From assembly GCA_902489275.1 (NCBI GenBank), contig CABTZK010000001.1:124001-188000 (forward strand): 64,000 bases of DNA. The letters run 5' to 3'. Made by a program: the position numbers and the translations under genes. The notes under the pieces are model-generated. The model saw nothing but the letters and a program-made list of their open reading frames with translations. It was not told the DNA's origin and did no database searches. The stretch is from an uncultured Porphyromonadaceae bacterium (GTDB taxonomy: Bacteria > Bacteroidota > Bacteroidia > Bacteroidales > Muribaculaceae). This document shows, piece by piece, positions 1 to 9,196 of the stretch. Every line of letters starts with the position of its first letter. The first letter of the stretch is position 1.

Positions 1-947
1 CATTGGGTGTCATGACAGTGGTCACGGGGGTGAGCGGAAGCGGCAAGTCAACGCTTGTCGATGATATCCTTTACCGTGCGCTGTCGCGCCATTTTGGCGA
101 CAACATGGACGCTCCCGGGACGCACGAATCGCTCGTGGGCGATGTGTCGCTGCTCTCGGGAGTAGAGTTTGTTGACCAAAATCCAATCGGGAGGTCAACC
201 CGCAGCAACCCTGCAACCTACCTCAAGGCTTTCGACGAGATTCGCCAACTGTTCGCCCAGCAGCAACTTTCAAAGCAAATGGGGTACAATGCCGGATTTT
301 TCTCGTTTAATGCCATTGGCGGACGTTGCGAGGACTGCAAGGGCGAGGGGAAAATCACCATCGAAATGCAATTTATGGCCGATATTACACTCACGTGTGA
401 GTCATGCCACGGGAAGCGTTTTGGCTCAAATGCCCTTGAAGTGATGTTCCGAGGGAAAAACATCAGCGACATTCTCGAAATGACCGTCAACCAGGCGATA
501 GAATTCTTTAGCGAGAGCAACGAGTTTAACGAGCGAAAAATCGTGTCACGGCTCAAGCCACTCCAGGACGTAGGCTTGGGCTACATCAAGCTGGGGCAAT
601 CGTCCTCTACCCTATCGGGAGGCGAGAACCAACGTGTGAAACTCGCCTACTACATGAGCGCCGAGAAGAAGAGTCACACCATGTTTATCTTCGACGAGCC
701 CTCGACTGGACTTCATTTCCACGACATCAACACGCTGATGAAGTCCTTTAACCACCTCATTGAGCGAGGCCACACGGTGGTGATCATCGAGCACAACATG
801 GACATCATCAAGTGCGCCGACCACATTATCGACTTAGGGCCTGAAGGAGGCATTGACGGCGGCCACGTTGTGGCCACTGGCACGCCCGAGGAAATCGCGA
901 AATGCCCCGAGAGCTACACGGGGCGCTACCTATCCTCAAAACTGTGA
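1..947 (+). CDS. uvrA: UvrA-family excinuclease ATPase, C-terminal part (5' end outside window)
   Basis: This is the C-terminal third of a UvrA-type ABC ATPase, the damage-recognition subunit of nucleotide excision repair. The reading frame is open to the left edge, so the gene starts before the window; the first full in-frame codon is at base 3. Visible are the second P-loop (GVSGSGKST, about 13 residues in), the UvrA zinc finger with two CxxC pairs (CEDC and CESC, about 110-140), the ABC signature LSGGENQRVKLA and Walker B with IFDEPSTGLHFHDI, followed by the IEHNMD switch region. Bacteroidales can carry a second UvrA-like paralogue, and without the N-terminal half I cannot say which one this is. 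About 60 bases separate it from the downstream peroxiredoxin gene. Confidence 0.85.
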   Translation, partial: LGVMTVVTGVSGSGKSTLVDDILYRALSRHFGDNMDAPGTHESLVGDVSLLSGVEFVDQNPIGRSTRSNPATYLKAFDEIRQLFAQQQLSKQMGYNAGFFSFNAIGGRCEDCKGEGKITIEMQFMADITLTCESCHGKRFGSNALEVMFRGKNISDILEMTVNQAIEFFSESNEFNERKIVSRLKPLQDVGLGYIKLGQSSSTLSGGENQRVKLAYYMSAEKKSHTMFIFDEPSTGLHFHDINTLMKSFNHLIERGHTVVIIEHNMDIIKCADHIIDLGPEGGIDGGHVVATGTPEEIAKCPESYTGRYLSSKL

Positions 948-1005
948 TTCCTTTTCAGGAGAAACAATGAGTATATAACTTTAACTTTTAATCATCAATC
1001 AAACG

Positions 1006-1452
1006 ATGAACATTGGAGACCGAATTCCCGAAATCCTTGGCCTGGATGCCAATGGAAACCAAGTGAAAGCCAGTGACTTCGCTGGCAAGAAACTCGTGAT
1101 TTACTTCTATCCGAAAGACAACACCCCTGGGTGCACTGCCCAGGCCTGCTCGCTGACGGAGGGCTATGGGGCGCTGCGCAAGGCCGGTTATGAGATCATC
1201 GGCGTGAGCAAAGACTCGGCGGCAAGCCACCAGAAATTTGCCGCAAAGCACGCGATTCCTTTCACGCTCATCACCGACGAGGACCTTACTCTCAACAAGG
1301 CATTCGGCGTTTGGCGCGAGAAGAAACTCTACGGCAAGGTGTCGATGGGTACCGTTCGCACGACTTTTCTCGTTGACGAGACAGGCGTGGTGTCAAACAT
1401 CATCACCAAGGTCAACACCAAAGACGCTGCCAACCAGATTCTCAATCTCTGA
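1006..1452 (+). CDS. bcp: Thioredoxin-dependent thiol peroxidase (Bcp/PrxQ peroxiredoxin)
   Basis: A 148-residue cytoplasmic peroxiredoxin that reduces hydrogen peroxide and alkyl hydroperoxides using thioredoxin. It has no signal peptide. The active-site loop YPKDNTPGCTAQAC contains the peroxidatic Cys43 and a second Cys48 five residues later, the spacing of the Bcp/PrxQ class in which the two cysteines form an intramolecular disulfide. The arginine in VRTTFLVDE near residue 120 fits the conserved active-site Arg. Length matches the family. The ATG at 1006 is the natural start; the 58-base gap upstream contains TAACTTTA (976-983), one base from the Bacteroidetes -7 box, without a clear -33 box. 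Confidence 0.93.
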   Translation: MNIGDRIPEILGLDANGNQVKASDFAGKKLVIYFYPKDNTPGCTAQACSLTEGYGALRKAGYEIIGVSKDSAASHQKFAAKHAIPFTLITDEDLTLNKAFGVWREKKLYGKVSMGTVRTTFLVDETGVVSNIITKVNTKDAANQILNL

Positions 1453-1532
1453 AAACCTGTTCAAGCTGGCCTCGCCCATCATTGCCTGCGCCACTTTGTC
1501 TAAGGCTACCGCCCCTCTGTGCCACTCGTGGT

Positions 1533-3839
1533 TTAGAAAGGATAGCCAATGGCAAGGTGGAGGGCAAGGCCGTCCTTAAACTTGGGAATATTATAGTAGC
1601 CGCTCTTGCCCGTGGGATAAGGCGCATGAATGCCAATGCCCAAGTCAGCGCGGACGACAAGCATTTCCATGTCAAACCGCAAGCCTAATCCCGTGCCAGT
1701 TGCCAACTGGTCAAAGAAACTGTGGCGTCCTAACACCCCCTCGTTACGCCACCCGTCATCTTTGACTAACCACACGTTGCCCGCGTCAAGAAACACCGCG
1801 CCACGCAGATAGCCCAGAATGGGGAAACGATACTCGCAGTTGGCCTCAAACTTGAAAGTGCCCGTCTGGTCAAAATAGCCATAAGTATTGTCTTTTTGAG
1901 ATGCGAAAGCCCCTGGTCCTAACGACCGAATGGCGAATGCCCTCACAGAATTGGCACCGCCGGCATAAAACTGCTCGCTATAGGGCACCTCGTCGGAGTT
2001 GCCGTAGGCATAGGCAACACCTATGAATAAGCGCGACACTAAGCTGCTGTTTCGGCTTAAATGATTATTCCACACGAGTTGCGTTTGCGCCTTGACGAAT
2101 TGCGAAAACGAAGCGTTGAAGAATTTCTTATTGCCTTTTTTGCCAACTAATGACCATATTCCCGAAAAGACATTGCCAGCCTCCATGAGACTTGAGGTCC
2201 AGGTGATGCCATGGCGGCCAAAGGTGTTGTCGTAGGTGAAAACATAGTTCACCGATGGGATGTAAGTGTCCTTGAAACTATTGTTAATCACAGGATTGTA
2301 GGCCATGACCGAGTCCATGGCACTTGTTGTGGAAAGCAACTTGCTGAACACAAGTTTAAAGGGCGTGAACTGGTGCAACGTGTGCTTGTTGGAGTGCCAC
2401 TCCCATGTGAACGCAACCCCGGTTTTCACCATTTTAAAGAAACTTGGGCGGTTGAGAATGCTGGCATAGTGCGAGACGCGTGTCCAATTGGTGAATCGGC
2501 GGCTTCGGTCAACAAATGACGGGGCTATCAGGCGCGGGATAGCCAATTCCACGTTGTAGCCCAGTTCATAGGAGTTAAAATCTCTGTTCTTGTATGCGCC
2601 CGACTTGCCCGTTTGCCACTCATAAGCCGCATTGATATCGACATTCAGGCGCTCGCCTCCGCCGAAAAGATTCTTGTGGGCAACGCCAAATTTCAGTCCT
2701 GGGCCCAGGAAGCTGTTACTCTTGTAGGTCCCTTGCAACTGCACCGAGGCCTCCATGGGGCGGTCGAGCCTACAATAAACGTCCAAGTCAAGGAGCCCAT
2801 CGCCCCGCTCATTGGTGGAGTCAAGGGGAGTGGCTTGCATCTCGACGTTTCTGAAGATGCCGAGATTTGACAGTCGCACCTGCATGCGATCCATGCTTGA
2901 CACCCTGAATGGCCGCCCCTTGCGAGCGCGGATGCAGGACAGCAGCGACTTGTCGCGGATGTGTGCCGACTTGTACTTAACGAGCGTGCACCGCGGGGTC
3001 TCAATGGTATCAGGGGTGCCTTTCAACCTCCGTGAGGGCGGCATCACGGTGACAGTAACCTTGTTCACGAGATATTGCACCTGTGCCGAGTTGGGAATAT
3101 CGGACGACAAAAGCAGTTGCATGTTGACGATGCCTTTGGTCGTGACGCTATCGGCATGGTACTTGAGATATTCAGGACGAAAAAAATAGTACCCTTTGTT
3201 GCGCAAGGCATTGGTGATGCTGATGCGCACCTCGTTGAGCGAGTCCAGGCAATAGCGGCTTCCAGGCTTGTAGTAATGGTTGCTACGCGCGCAAGAGTCG
3301 ATGAGATGCCCGACAGGCGTGTTGACTTCGGGGTATTTTACTTTCCCCAGCTCGTAGGGCTTGTGCACATTGACCTCGTAGGTAATGCTGGCTTTTTTCT
3401 TGTTGTGACTGTTGTAGTTCAGCGTGTAGCGGGCATCGGAGTCGAAATAGCCATTGTTTCGCAACAAGGTGTTAATCATTTCGACCCGGGTTTTGGGGCG
3501 AACATGGCTGATGAGTTTGGGTTCGGATACCAACTTCTTGTATAGCCAGCCCTTGAGCCCCGTAGCCTCTGGATTCCAGTGGTTATAGACCCAAAGCCCT
3601 ATCGGGAGCGGGGTGCGGTAGTAAGGCGAGTATAGCGGATTGTTGGGCTTCACGTTGATGATTGTGAAGATTTCGCTTTGCACCTCAGGGTCGATTTTCA
3701 CGCTGTCGCGGTGATAGGCAATTTTTTTCACCCCCGTGTATAGCACCTCGCCCTCTCCTAACCGTGAAGTGGTAGAACATGCGCCAAGCGTGAGCAAGGC
3801 AATGAGTAGAGCCAAGATGATGTTTGCATGCTGTTTCAT
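1533..3839 (-). CDS. tamL: TamL: BamA/TamA-like outer-membrane lipoprotein
   Basis: A 768-residue Omp85-superfamily protein. The N-terminus is a lipoprotein signal with lipobox LGAC (Cys21). The middle holds POTRA-like repeats and the C-terminal half is a beta-barrel (alternating aromatic strands such as FKFEANCEYRFPILGYLRGAVFLDAGNVW) ending in Phe, as outer-membrane proteins do. In Bacteroidota the TamA partner of TamB is a lipidated protein called TamL, which fits here because the gene directly follows tamB with a 4-base ATGA overlap (3836-3839), implying translational coupling. Proposed role: moving proteins or phospholipids to the outer membrane together with TamB. The family call is strong; the exact function is inferred from homologues. 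Confidence 0.88.
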   Translation of the reverse strand: MKQHANIILALLIALLTLGACSTTSRLGEGEVLYTGVKKIAYHRDSVKIDPEVQSEIFTIINVKPNNPLYSPYYRTPLPIGLWVYNHWNPEATGLKGWLYKKLVSEPKLISHVRPKTRVEMINTLLRNNGYFDSDARYTLNYNSHNKKKASITYEVNVHKPYELGKVKYPEVNTPVGHLIDSCARSNHYYKPGSRYCLDSLNEVRISITNALRNKGYYFFRPEYLKYHADSVTTKGIVNMQLLLSSDIPNSAQVQYLVNKVTVTVMPPSRRLKGTPDTIETPRCTLVKYKSAHIRDKSLLSCIRARKGRPFRVSSMDRMQVRLSNLGIFRNVEMQATPLDSTNERGDGLLDLDVYCRLDRPMEASVQLQGTYKSNSFLGPGLKFGVAHKNLFGGGERLNVDINAAYEWQTGKSGAYKNRDFNSYELGYNVELAIPRLIAPSFVDRSRRFTNWTRVSHYASILNRPSFFKMVKTGVAFTWEWHSNKHTLHQFTPFKLVFSKLLSTTSAMDSVMAYNPVINNSFKDTYIPSVNYVFTYDNTFGRHGITWTSSLMEAGNVFSGIWSLVGKKGNKKFFNASFSQFVKAQTQLVWNNHLSRNSSLVSRLFIGVAYAYGNSDEVPYSEQFYAGGANSVRAFAIRSLGPGAFASQKDNTYGYFDQTGTFKFEANCEYRFPILGYLRGAVFLDAGNVWLVKDDGWRNEGVLGRHSFFDQLATGTGLGLRFDMEMLVVRADLGIGIHAPYPTGKSGYYNIPKFKDGLALHLAIGYPF

Positions 3840-6800
3840 TCTCTCACTATTCGTTTTTTAGTGGTGTTGCCGACGTCTTCAATCTCGTCGGCCGAGCGGT
3901 CGTCAATCGTTTGAGGCAAGGAGTCGGCCGTTGCGGCTTGGAGTTTTCCTTTTGTTGGTGTTGTCGGCGACAACTGGGGCAAGTCAACGCTTCTCTTGTG
4001 CCGCCTGAAGCGGAACAGGTGCCTCAGATCCGATAACTTGCGTTTCATGACGAAGCCGATACCCGTCTGCGTCACTTCGCCTTCGAGAATGCTTTCCACA
4101 CGAGCCGTGCGGAACAGTTTGGCGATCATTGTTCCCCGCTTGTTGAGCGTGTACTCGAGCGAGATGTCGTTAAAGAGATTGTCGGCAAAGTTGTTTTGTT
4201 GGGTCGCATCGGTCGAGTACTGGCCTCCCACTACGACTTTAAAACGATCGTTAAACAGGGACTTCGACAAGCGGTAAGAATAACTCACCTCCTCCCCTCT
4301 GCCTTGGCTGGACTCATAGGAGTTGATGCCAAATGAGAGGTCAATTCCCTTGATGTTGTTGGCCGCCCACGAGTTGAGTTGTGACTGGACAAACGATATC
4401 AATGCAGAGTTGGCCGTCATCTTGTCGGAATTATTGGTGTGGCTCGCACCGGAATATGTGTTATACAGCAGCAGGTTGATGGCAGTGGCCTGCCTTTGGG
4501 TAGCGGTCATGCCCTCTAACTCGTTTTGCACCGTCGCATCGGCTGGCGCGTCAAGGTCGAATGCAATATCCATCTTGCTCAGGCTGTTCTTGACCTTAGC
4601 CGTGATCTCAAAGTCGACCACACGCGAGCCCGCGTCATCATTGCTCACGGTCGTGCGCACCTTGTCTACGCCTGTGAGGTCGAGCGATGGGTTCATGATG
4701 TCGCCTGTCCAGGCAATCGAGCTGCCCCCAGCAATGCTGAACACCTTTCGTGAAATCACAGGAGGAGAGTAACGAACCTCGCCAGTCTCAATGGCCAGTT
4801 TGCCCACCAAATTGCTCTTGCCAGCAAAATCAAGCGAGTAGCGCAAGTTTCCCGTGCCCAGTGCCGAAACGCGGCTTTTGCCATCGGGCGTGAGAAACAC
4901 ATTAAATTTTGCGCCTTTTTTGATGCCAATATCAACCCGCAGGTTGAGCGATGACGACGATGTGCCCGTGACCAGGCTGACTGGCGCGGCAGTCGAGTCG
5001 ATGGAGTTGAGGAATGTGACCATGTTTTCGTCATACGAAGTCATGCCGCCCATTGCGTCCACCTCGTCTTGCATGACATAGGTGAGGTCGCTTCTGTCAA
5101 GCAAGTCGACTTTGGCCAGAATGCTCATGGCACCACTCTTGTTGGTCACACGGGCGTCGAGATCGGCAAATCCGGCGCCGAAGACCTCGTTCCAGTATTT
5201 TTGGCTTTGATTGACAAACTGCACGTTTTTGCCATTGGCCGCGAGATCCATGTCTAAGGAGTTGAGGTCGCAATAGCCACTCAGGTTGGCAGCCTGGCCA
5301 TTGAGTCCAATTAATTTGGTGCCATCAAGCTTGAGCACGCTATTTTCGATAGGAATACGGTTTTCAGAAAGGTGCAATGAGCTGCCATAGCGAGGAATCC
5401 CCACAATCACCGAGTCACCCTCAAGAAAACCATTATAAACCATTTTGTCTGTTGTTCCGCCTATGGAGATTTCACCTTTGGCATAGCCATCGAGCGACAC
5501 ATAGTAGCCTGGGATAAAAGGTGACACCTTGACCAATGGGAGCCGGTCGAGTTTGATGGTCAAGTCAATGGGCTTGTTGGCTGTGCTATCGTTCAGGAAG
5601 CCGTAGGCTACAGCCACTTGCGAGCCATCAAGGGCAACTGCGGCATTGAGTTTAGTTGCCCCTGTCGAGGGGTCAACACTCAAGTCGGTGTTGAGCGCAA
5701 TGTCGCCCTCGCTTGTTCCGTCGTAGACAAAATCCTTAATAGACAAGAGTCCATTTCCGTCAAAGTGCTTGCCGTCATACAACACATTCACTTTGCCGTC
5801 GATAACGCCCGACATGGGAGCCATATTTGGCAAGTAGGAGGTCCATTCCCCCAGTTTCACACGATTGATGTCAAGCAGGATGAGCTCTTGGTTGGAGTCC
5901 TTGTCAGGCTCTGTGCGCAAGGTCAAGTTGCTTGAGTCATTCTTGATGATGAAATCGGCATCGAGCATCCCTGTCGTGTAGTTGTAGTCAATGTGATTGC
6001 TGTCATTAATCTCCCATTGCCGATAAGCCAAAATCGGCTCTGTCGGGAAGAGGCGAGCCTTGACCACATTATCTTGGAGCGTAGCGTTAGCGCCTATTCG
6101 GTAACCTATTTCTCCTTTGATGTTGCGCTGTTTCACGAGGAAATCGACAGTTGCGCCCCTGGCTCCTCCCACAAGATCGACTTGTGCAAAATCGTCCCAC
6201 GTTCCAGGGCGGTTGCCCATGTGAGCCTTAAAGACCAAATACTTGTCGTCTAACTCATTGGCATGGATAGTGATGGTGTCGATTGCCGTCGAGCCGTAAC
6301 TCATTTGCTGCACAAATCCATCCATGTAGATGGTGGAGTCATTGTTCACGTGCATTTCGGCTTTGCGAAAATCTATATCGTATTGTGCCAAAAACCGTGG
6401 AATGATGCCATTGGGTCCCGATTGAGCGTCAAGCTTGAACGGCGGCATCGCCTGGTGCAAGGCGTTAATATCGAGGTTGCGGGCTTTGAGTTGCTCTTGC
6501 GCGACGACTGAGGCGCGGTCGATGCTCTTGCTGAAATCCTTGAGACCTAAGGGAGACTCGAAATGAATATGGGTTTCCTCGTTGTTGAGGCAAGCCAGTG
6601 TGCAGTCGCTATTTGACAGGAAACTGACATCGGTGCTCTTGCTCACAATGGGCGAACCGTTATAGTTCCAGTTCAAATCGCTCAAGTTAGCGCTCAGGTT
6701 GCAATCCTGCGTTTTTGTGTTGTAGTCGATATAACCCGTGACCTTTCCTCTTCCGTTGCATGGGAATTGGACAAGCCCTAATTGCTGGGCATCAACAGAA

Positions 6801-9016
6801 TTGAGATTCCCGTTGACATCCAAGTGGTAATGGTTGCCCTCAATGCGCCCTCCTGCAAGGAGGCTCATGTTGCAGTTTGGACTATTGGAAACGAGATTGG
6901 CCATCATGTTTCCGCCGTTCATGAGCACGCGCGCCTGAATATCGGTATATCGCTTCCCGTCATACTTTATACTGCCCACATTCACACTGGCGTTCACAGC
7001 CATGGCCGGATGAGTATAATCAAACCCATGACCGCTTGCCTTGATGCTGGCTGTCACATCATCAACCGGCGAGCTGGGCATGATGGCTTTGACTGGGAAA
7101 CTATTCAAGCGGGCATCCAGATGATAGTTCTCGCCCCTGCCATAGAAACTGCCACTGCCGAGAAGCATTCCGCCACTTCTCAAGCGCATATCAACGTGGC
7201 CGGCATAGTCACTCGGAGTGAATTTGACACGGCCGCTGGCTTTCATGGGAGGAATATTCAATTCTTTACGCTGCCTCGGGTTGAGTATCTTGTTTTTAGC
7301 GAAGTCCACATTCTGAATATTGGCATCAAATCTCACATCACCTGCCAATTTTTTGACTTCCATCGGATTGCTGATGGTCCCACTTGCATTCAAGTGTGCA
7401 CAGTTGGGGATGGTGGCTGTAAAGTTTTTGATATTTAGATGATTAACCGTTCCATTCATCATGGTCTTGACAAAAATGGGATTGCGCTGTGGAAGGTCGC
7501 TCAACATGGGCTTGAGGTCAGGCATGGCCTGCCCTACCTCTGCCAAAGCAATTCGGGCGGTTGCCCCTACCCCAAAATATCCCTTGTGACCCTTATCCAT
7601 CATCGACAAGGGAACATGGGCATCCAGCCTGATGTCGCTCATGCCGGTTTGAAGTCGCACTTGGTCAAGGTCAATGCTCAAGGCATTCATGGCCAGTCTT
7701 CCACTCATTTTCTTGATGTTGATACCGCTCCTTTCCTTAGCGCTAACGTTCTTGACCCTCACATTCAAGGCGCTGCCTTGGTTATACAGATGATCGATAG
7801 CGACATTTAATTGGCTCACCTCCACATAGTCAGGGTCAAGCCCACGCTTGGGGTTGTGTCCCTTGGTATTGTAGACCGCATGGCTATGGTCGATGCGCGC
7901 GCTATTGACCCTCACCGTCCAAGGCTGGTCGTCACTCTTTTGGCTCGTTTCGACAATAGGATGTTGCCGGCTACTGGCTTTTTGCTCCATCGCCGTGAGT
8001 GTGGTATATTTTACATCGGCACCATCAATTGAAAAAGCATCGACATTCACCGTCATGTCGCCCGTGTTCACGGCGGCTTTCGTCATTTTGGCATTTCCAA
8101 CATGCGCTTTCAAGCCATCCATCGTGGGCTTCATGCTCATTTCATAGTCCACGTTGCCCACCTCAATTAGATCGGCATTCACCACCCACGGCTTCGACAA
8201 AGTCGTGTCGGGCAGCTCGGGATGCAGTGCCTCGTAGATTTCGGCATCTCTGGCACTCGGCGCATGGTATATCACGCCCACGCCATTCGCGATGAGGCTT
8301 TTGGCATTCACGGTACACTCGCCCGTGTTGATTTTGGCCTCTTCGAGTTTGGCATGGGCCACGTGTGCCGTCATTTTGTCGATGCTGGGCATTTGGCGCA
8401 TCGTGTAGTCCACATTTCTCACATCAAGCCTCATCACGTTGATTCTCCATGGTCCCGACGCCGCGGTATCTTCCTCTTGGCCGTTGTCGACTGGCTTTTT
8501 ATAAGGCTTGGAGGTGTATTCGATTTTTGCGCCGTCAAGATTTCCATTCAGCACGTTGACGACATGGCTTTTGGAGTCGAAGTCAGTCCCTTTGATATTC
8601 AAGTGGCTAATGTGGGCTTTAATGGTTGACGAGGTGTCAGCCAGGTAAATGTAACCGAATGCCAACTCGGTATCTGCCACCTTAAAGTTGCCGTGCAGCA
8701 GCGGCCTCATCTCAAGCCCAGCGGTCATGCTGCCAAAACGCATGAGGGTGTCACCTTGCTCGTCAACGACCGACACGCCTTCCATGATAATGTCAATCGG
8801 GAACTTAATGCTCACCCTATCGCACTTGATGTCCATTCCGGTTTTCTCACTGGCGGTCTTGCAGGCCAAATTCTTAGCGGCATTTTGCACGGCAGGTATA
8901 TACATCACCACAGGCAGCACGGCGGTGACAATCACAATCACTGCCAGCACCTTCGCCAATGTACGCGCAACCTTATTTTTTAAAATTTTTAGCAAGCAAT
9001 CTAATTTAATCCACAA
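3836..9016 (-). CDS. tamB: TamB: translocation/assembly module, AsmA-like bridge protein
   Basis: A 1726-residue protein anchored in the inner membrane by one N-terminal segment (about residues 22-42, VLAVIVIVTAVLPVVMYIP), followed by a very long beta-rich periplasmic region and the TamB/DUF490 C-terminal domain (region around GEEVSYSYRLSKSLFND to VTQTGIGFVMKRK). TamB proteins form a hydrophobic groove spanning the periplasm and work with TamA or TamL. A basic tail of about 60 residues follows the domain. The gene overlaps tamL by 4 bases. Odd point: there is no usable ATG. The frame opens with TTG at 9016, another TTG lies at 8995, and the first ATG (residue 38) would remove the membrane anchor. 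The 5' end given here is therefore provisional. Confidence 0.87.
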   Translation of the reverse strand: MWIKLDCLLKILKNKVARTLAKVLAVIVIVTAVLPVVMYIPAVQNAAKNLACKTASEKTGMDIKCDRVSIKFPIDIIMEGVSVVDEQGDTLMRFGSMTAGLEMRPLLHGNFKVADTELAFGYIYLADTSSTIKAHISHLNIKGTDFDSKSHVVNVLNGNLDGAKIEYTSKPYKKPVDNGQEEDTAASGPWRINVMRLDVRNVDYTMRQMPSIDKMTAHVAHAKLEEAKINTGECTVNAKSLIANGVGVIYHAPSARDAEIYEALHPELPDTTLSKPWVVNADLIEVGNVDYEMSMKPTMDGLKAHVGNAKMTKAAVNTGDMTVNVDAFSIDGADVKYTTLTAMEQKASSRQHPIVETSQKSDDQPWTVRVNSARIDHSHAVYNTKGHNPKRGLDPDYVEVSQLNVAIDHLYNQGSALNVRVKNVSAKERSGINIKKMSGRLAMNALSIDLDQVRLQTGMSDIRLDAHVPLSMMDKGHKGYFGVGATARIALAEVGQAMPDLKPMLSDLPQRNPIFVKTMMNGTVNHLNIKNFTATIPNCAHLNASGTISNPMEVKKLAGDVRFDANIQNVDFAKNKILNPRQRKELNIPPMKASGRVKFTPSDYAGHVDMRLRSGGMLLGSGSFYGRGENYHLDARLNSFPVKAIMPSSPVDDVTASIKASGHGFDYTHPAMAVNASVNVGSIKYDGKRYTDIQARVLMNGGNMMANLVSNSPNCNMSLLAGGRIEGNHYHLDVNGNLNSVDAQQLGLVQFPCNGRGKVTGYIDYNTKTQDCNLSANLSDLNWNYNGSPIVSKSTDVSFLSNSDCTLACLNNEETHIHFESPLGLKDFSKSIDRASVVAQEQLKARNLDINALHQAMPPFKLDAQSGPNGIIPRFLAQYDIDFRKAEMHVNNDSTIYMDGFVQQMSYGSTAIDTITIHANELDDKYLVFKAHMGNRPGTWDDFAQVDLVGGARGATVDFLVKQRNIKGEIGYRIGANATLQDNVVKARLFPTEPILAYRQWEINDSNHIDYNYTTGMLDADFIIKNDSSNLTLRTEPDKDSNQELILLDINRVKLGEWTSYLPNMAPMSGVIDGKVNVLYDGKHFDGNGLLSIKDFVYDGTSEGDIALNTDLSVDPSTGATKLNAAVALDGSQVAVAYGFLNDSTANKPIDLTIKLDRLPLVKVSPFIPGYYVSLDGYAKGEISIGGTTDKMVYNGFLEGDSVIVGIPRYGSSLHLSENRIPIENSVLKLDGTKLIGLNGQAANLSGYCDLNSLDMDLAANGKNVQFVNQSQKYWNEVFGAGFADLDARVTNKSGAMSILAKVDLLDRSDLTYVMQDEVDAMGGMTSYDENMVTFLNSIDSTAAPVSLVTGTSSSSLNLRVDIGIKKGAKFNVFLTPDGKSRVSALGTGNLRYSLDFAGKSNLVGKLAIETGEVRYSPPVISRKVFSIAGGSSIAWTGDIMNPSLDLTGVDKVRTTVSNDDAGSRVVDFEITAKVKNSLSKMDIAFDLDAPADATVQNELEGMTATQRQATAINLLLYNTYSGASHTNNSDKMTANSALISFVQSQLNSWAANNIKGIDLSFGINSYESSQGRGEEVSYSYRLSKSLFNDRFKVVVGGQYSTDATQQNNFADNLFNDISLEYTLNKRGTMIAKLFRTARVESILEGEVTQTGIGFVMKRKLSDLRHLFRFRRHKRSVDLPQLSPTTPTKGKLQAATADSLPQTIDDRSADEIEDVGNTTKKRIVRE

Positions 9017-9029
9017 ATTTACAAACTTA
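9014..9029 (-). promoter_or_regulatory. Two back-to-back -7 boxes at the tamB 5' end
   Basis: On the minus strand TAAGTTTG (9029-9022) and TAAATTTG (9021-9014) both match the Bacteroidetes -7 consensus TAnnTTTG. A TTTG lies at 9050-9047, 17 bases upstream of the first, shorter than the usual 19-21. If either box is used, transcription would begin close to or inside the annotated TTG start, so it bears on where tamB translation begins. Confidence 0.35.
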
Positions 9030-9098
9030 TTTTCATGTTTTCACTCCAAAATCTTCAAAAACACTCGTTTTTTGTCTGTTTTGTCAGTTTTTAGGGTG

Positions 9099-9147
9099 AA
9101 AAACGATGGAACGCACACCATGTGCCACGCCCTACTGAGTGCGTTCC
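9099..9147 (-). terminator. Rho-independent terminator after the MFS pair
   Basis: A perfect 9-bp stem, GGAACGCAC pairing with GTGCGTTCC (9139-9147 with 9108-9116), has a 22-base loop and is followed on the minus strand by a run of five T (9103-9099). It lies 50 bases past the stop of the distal MFS gene and separates it from tamB. Confidence 0.6.
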
Positions 9148-9196
9148 TGTCTCTTAAACAATTGTGCCATTTAAGGTACGCCTACATAACAATGCC

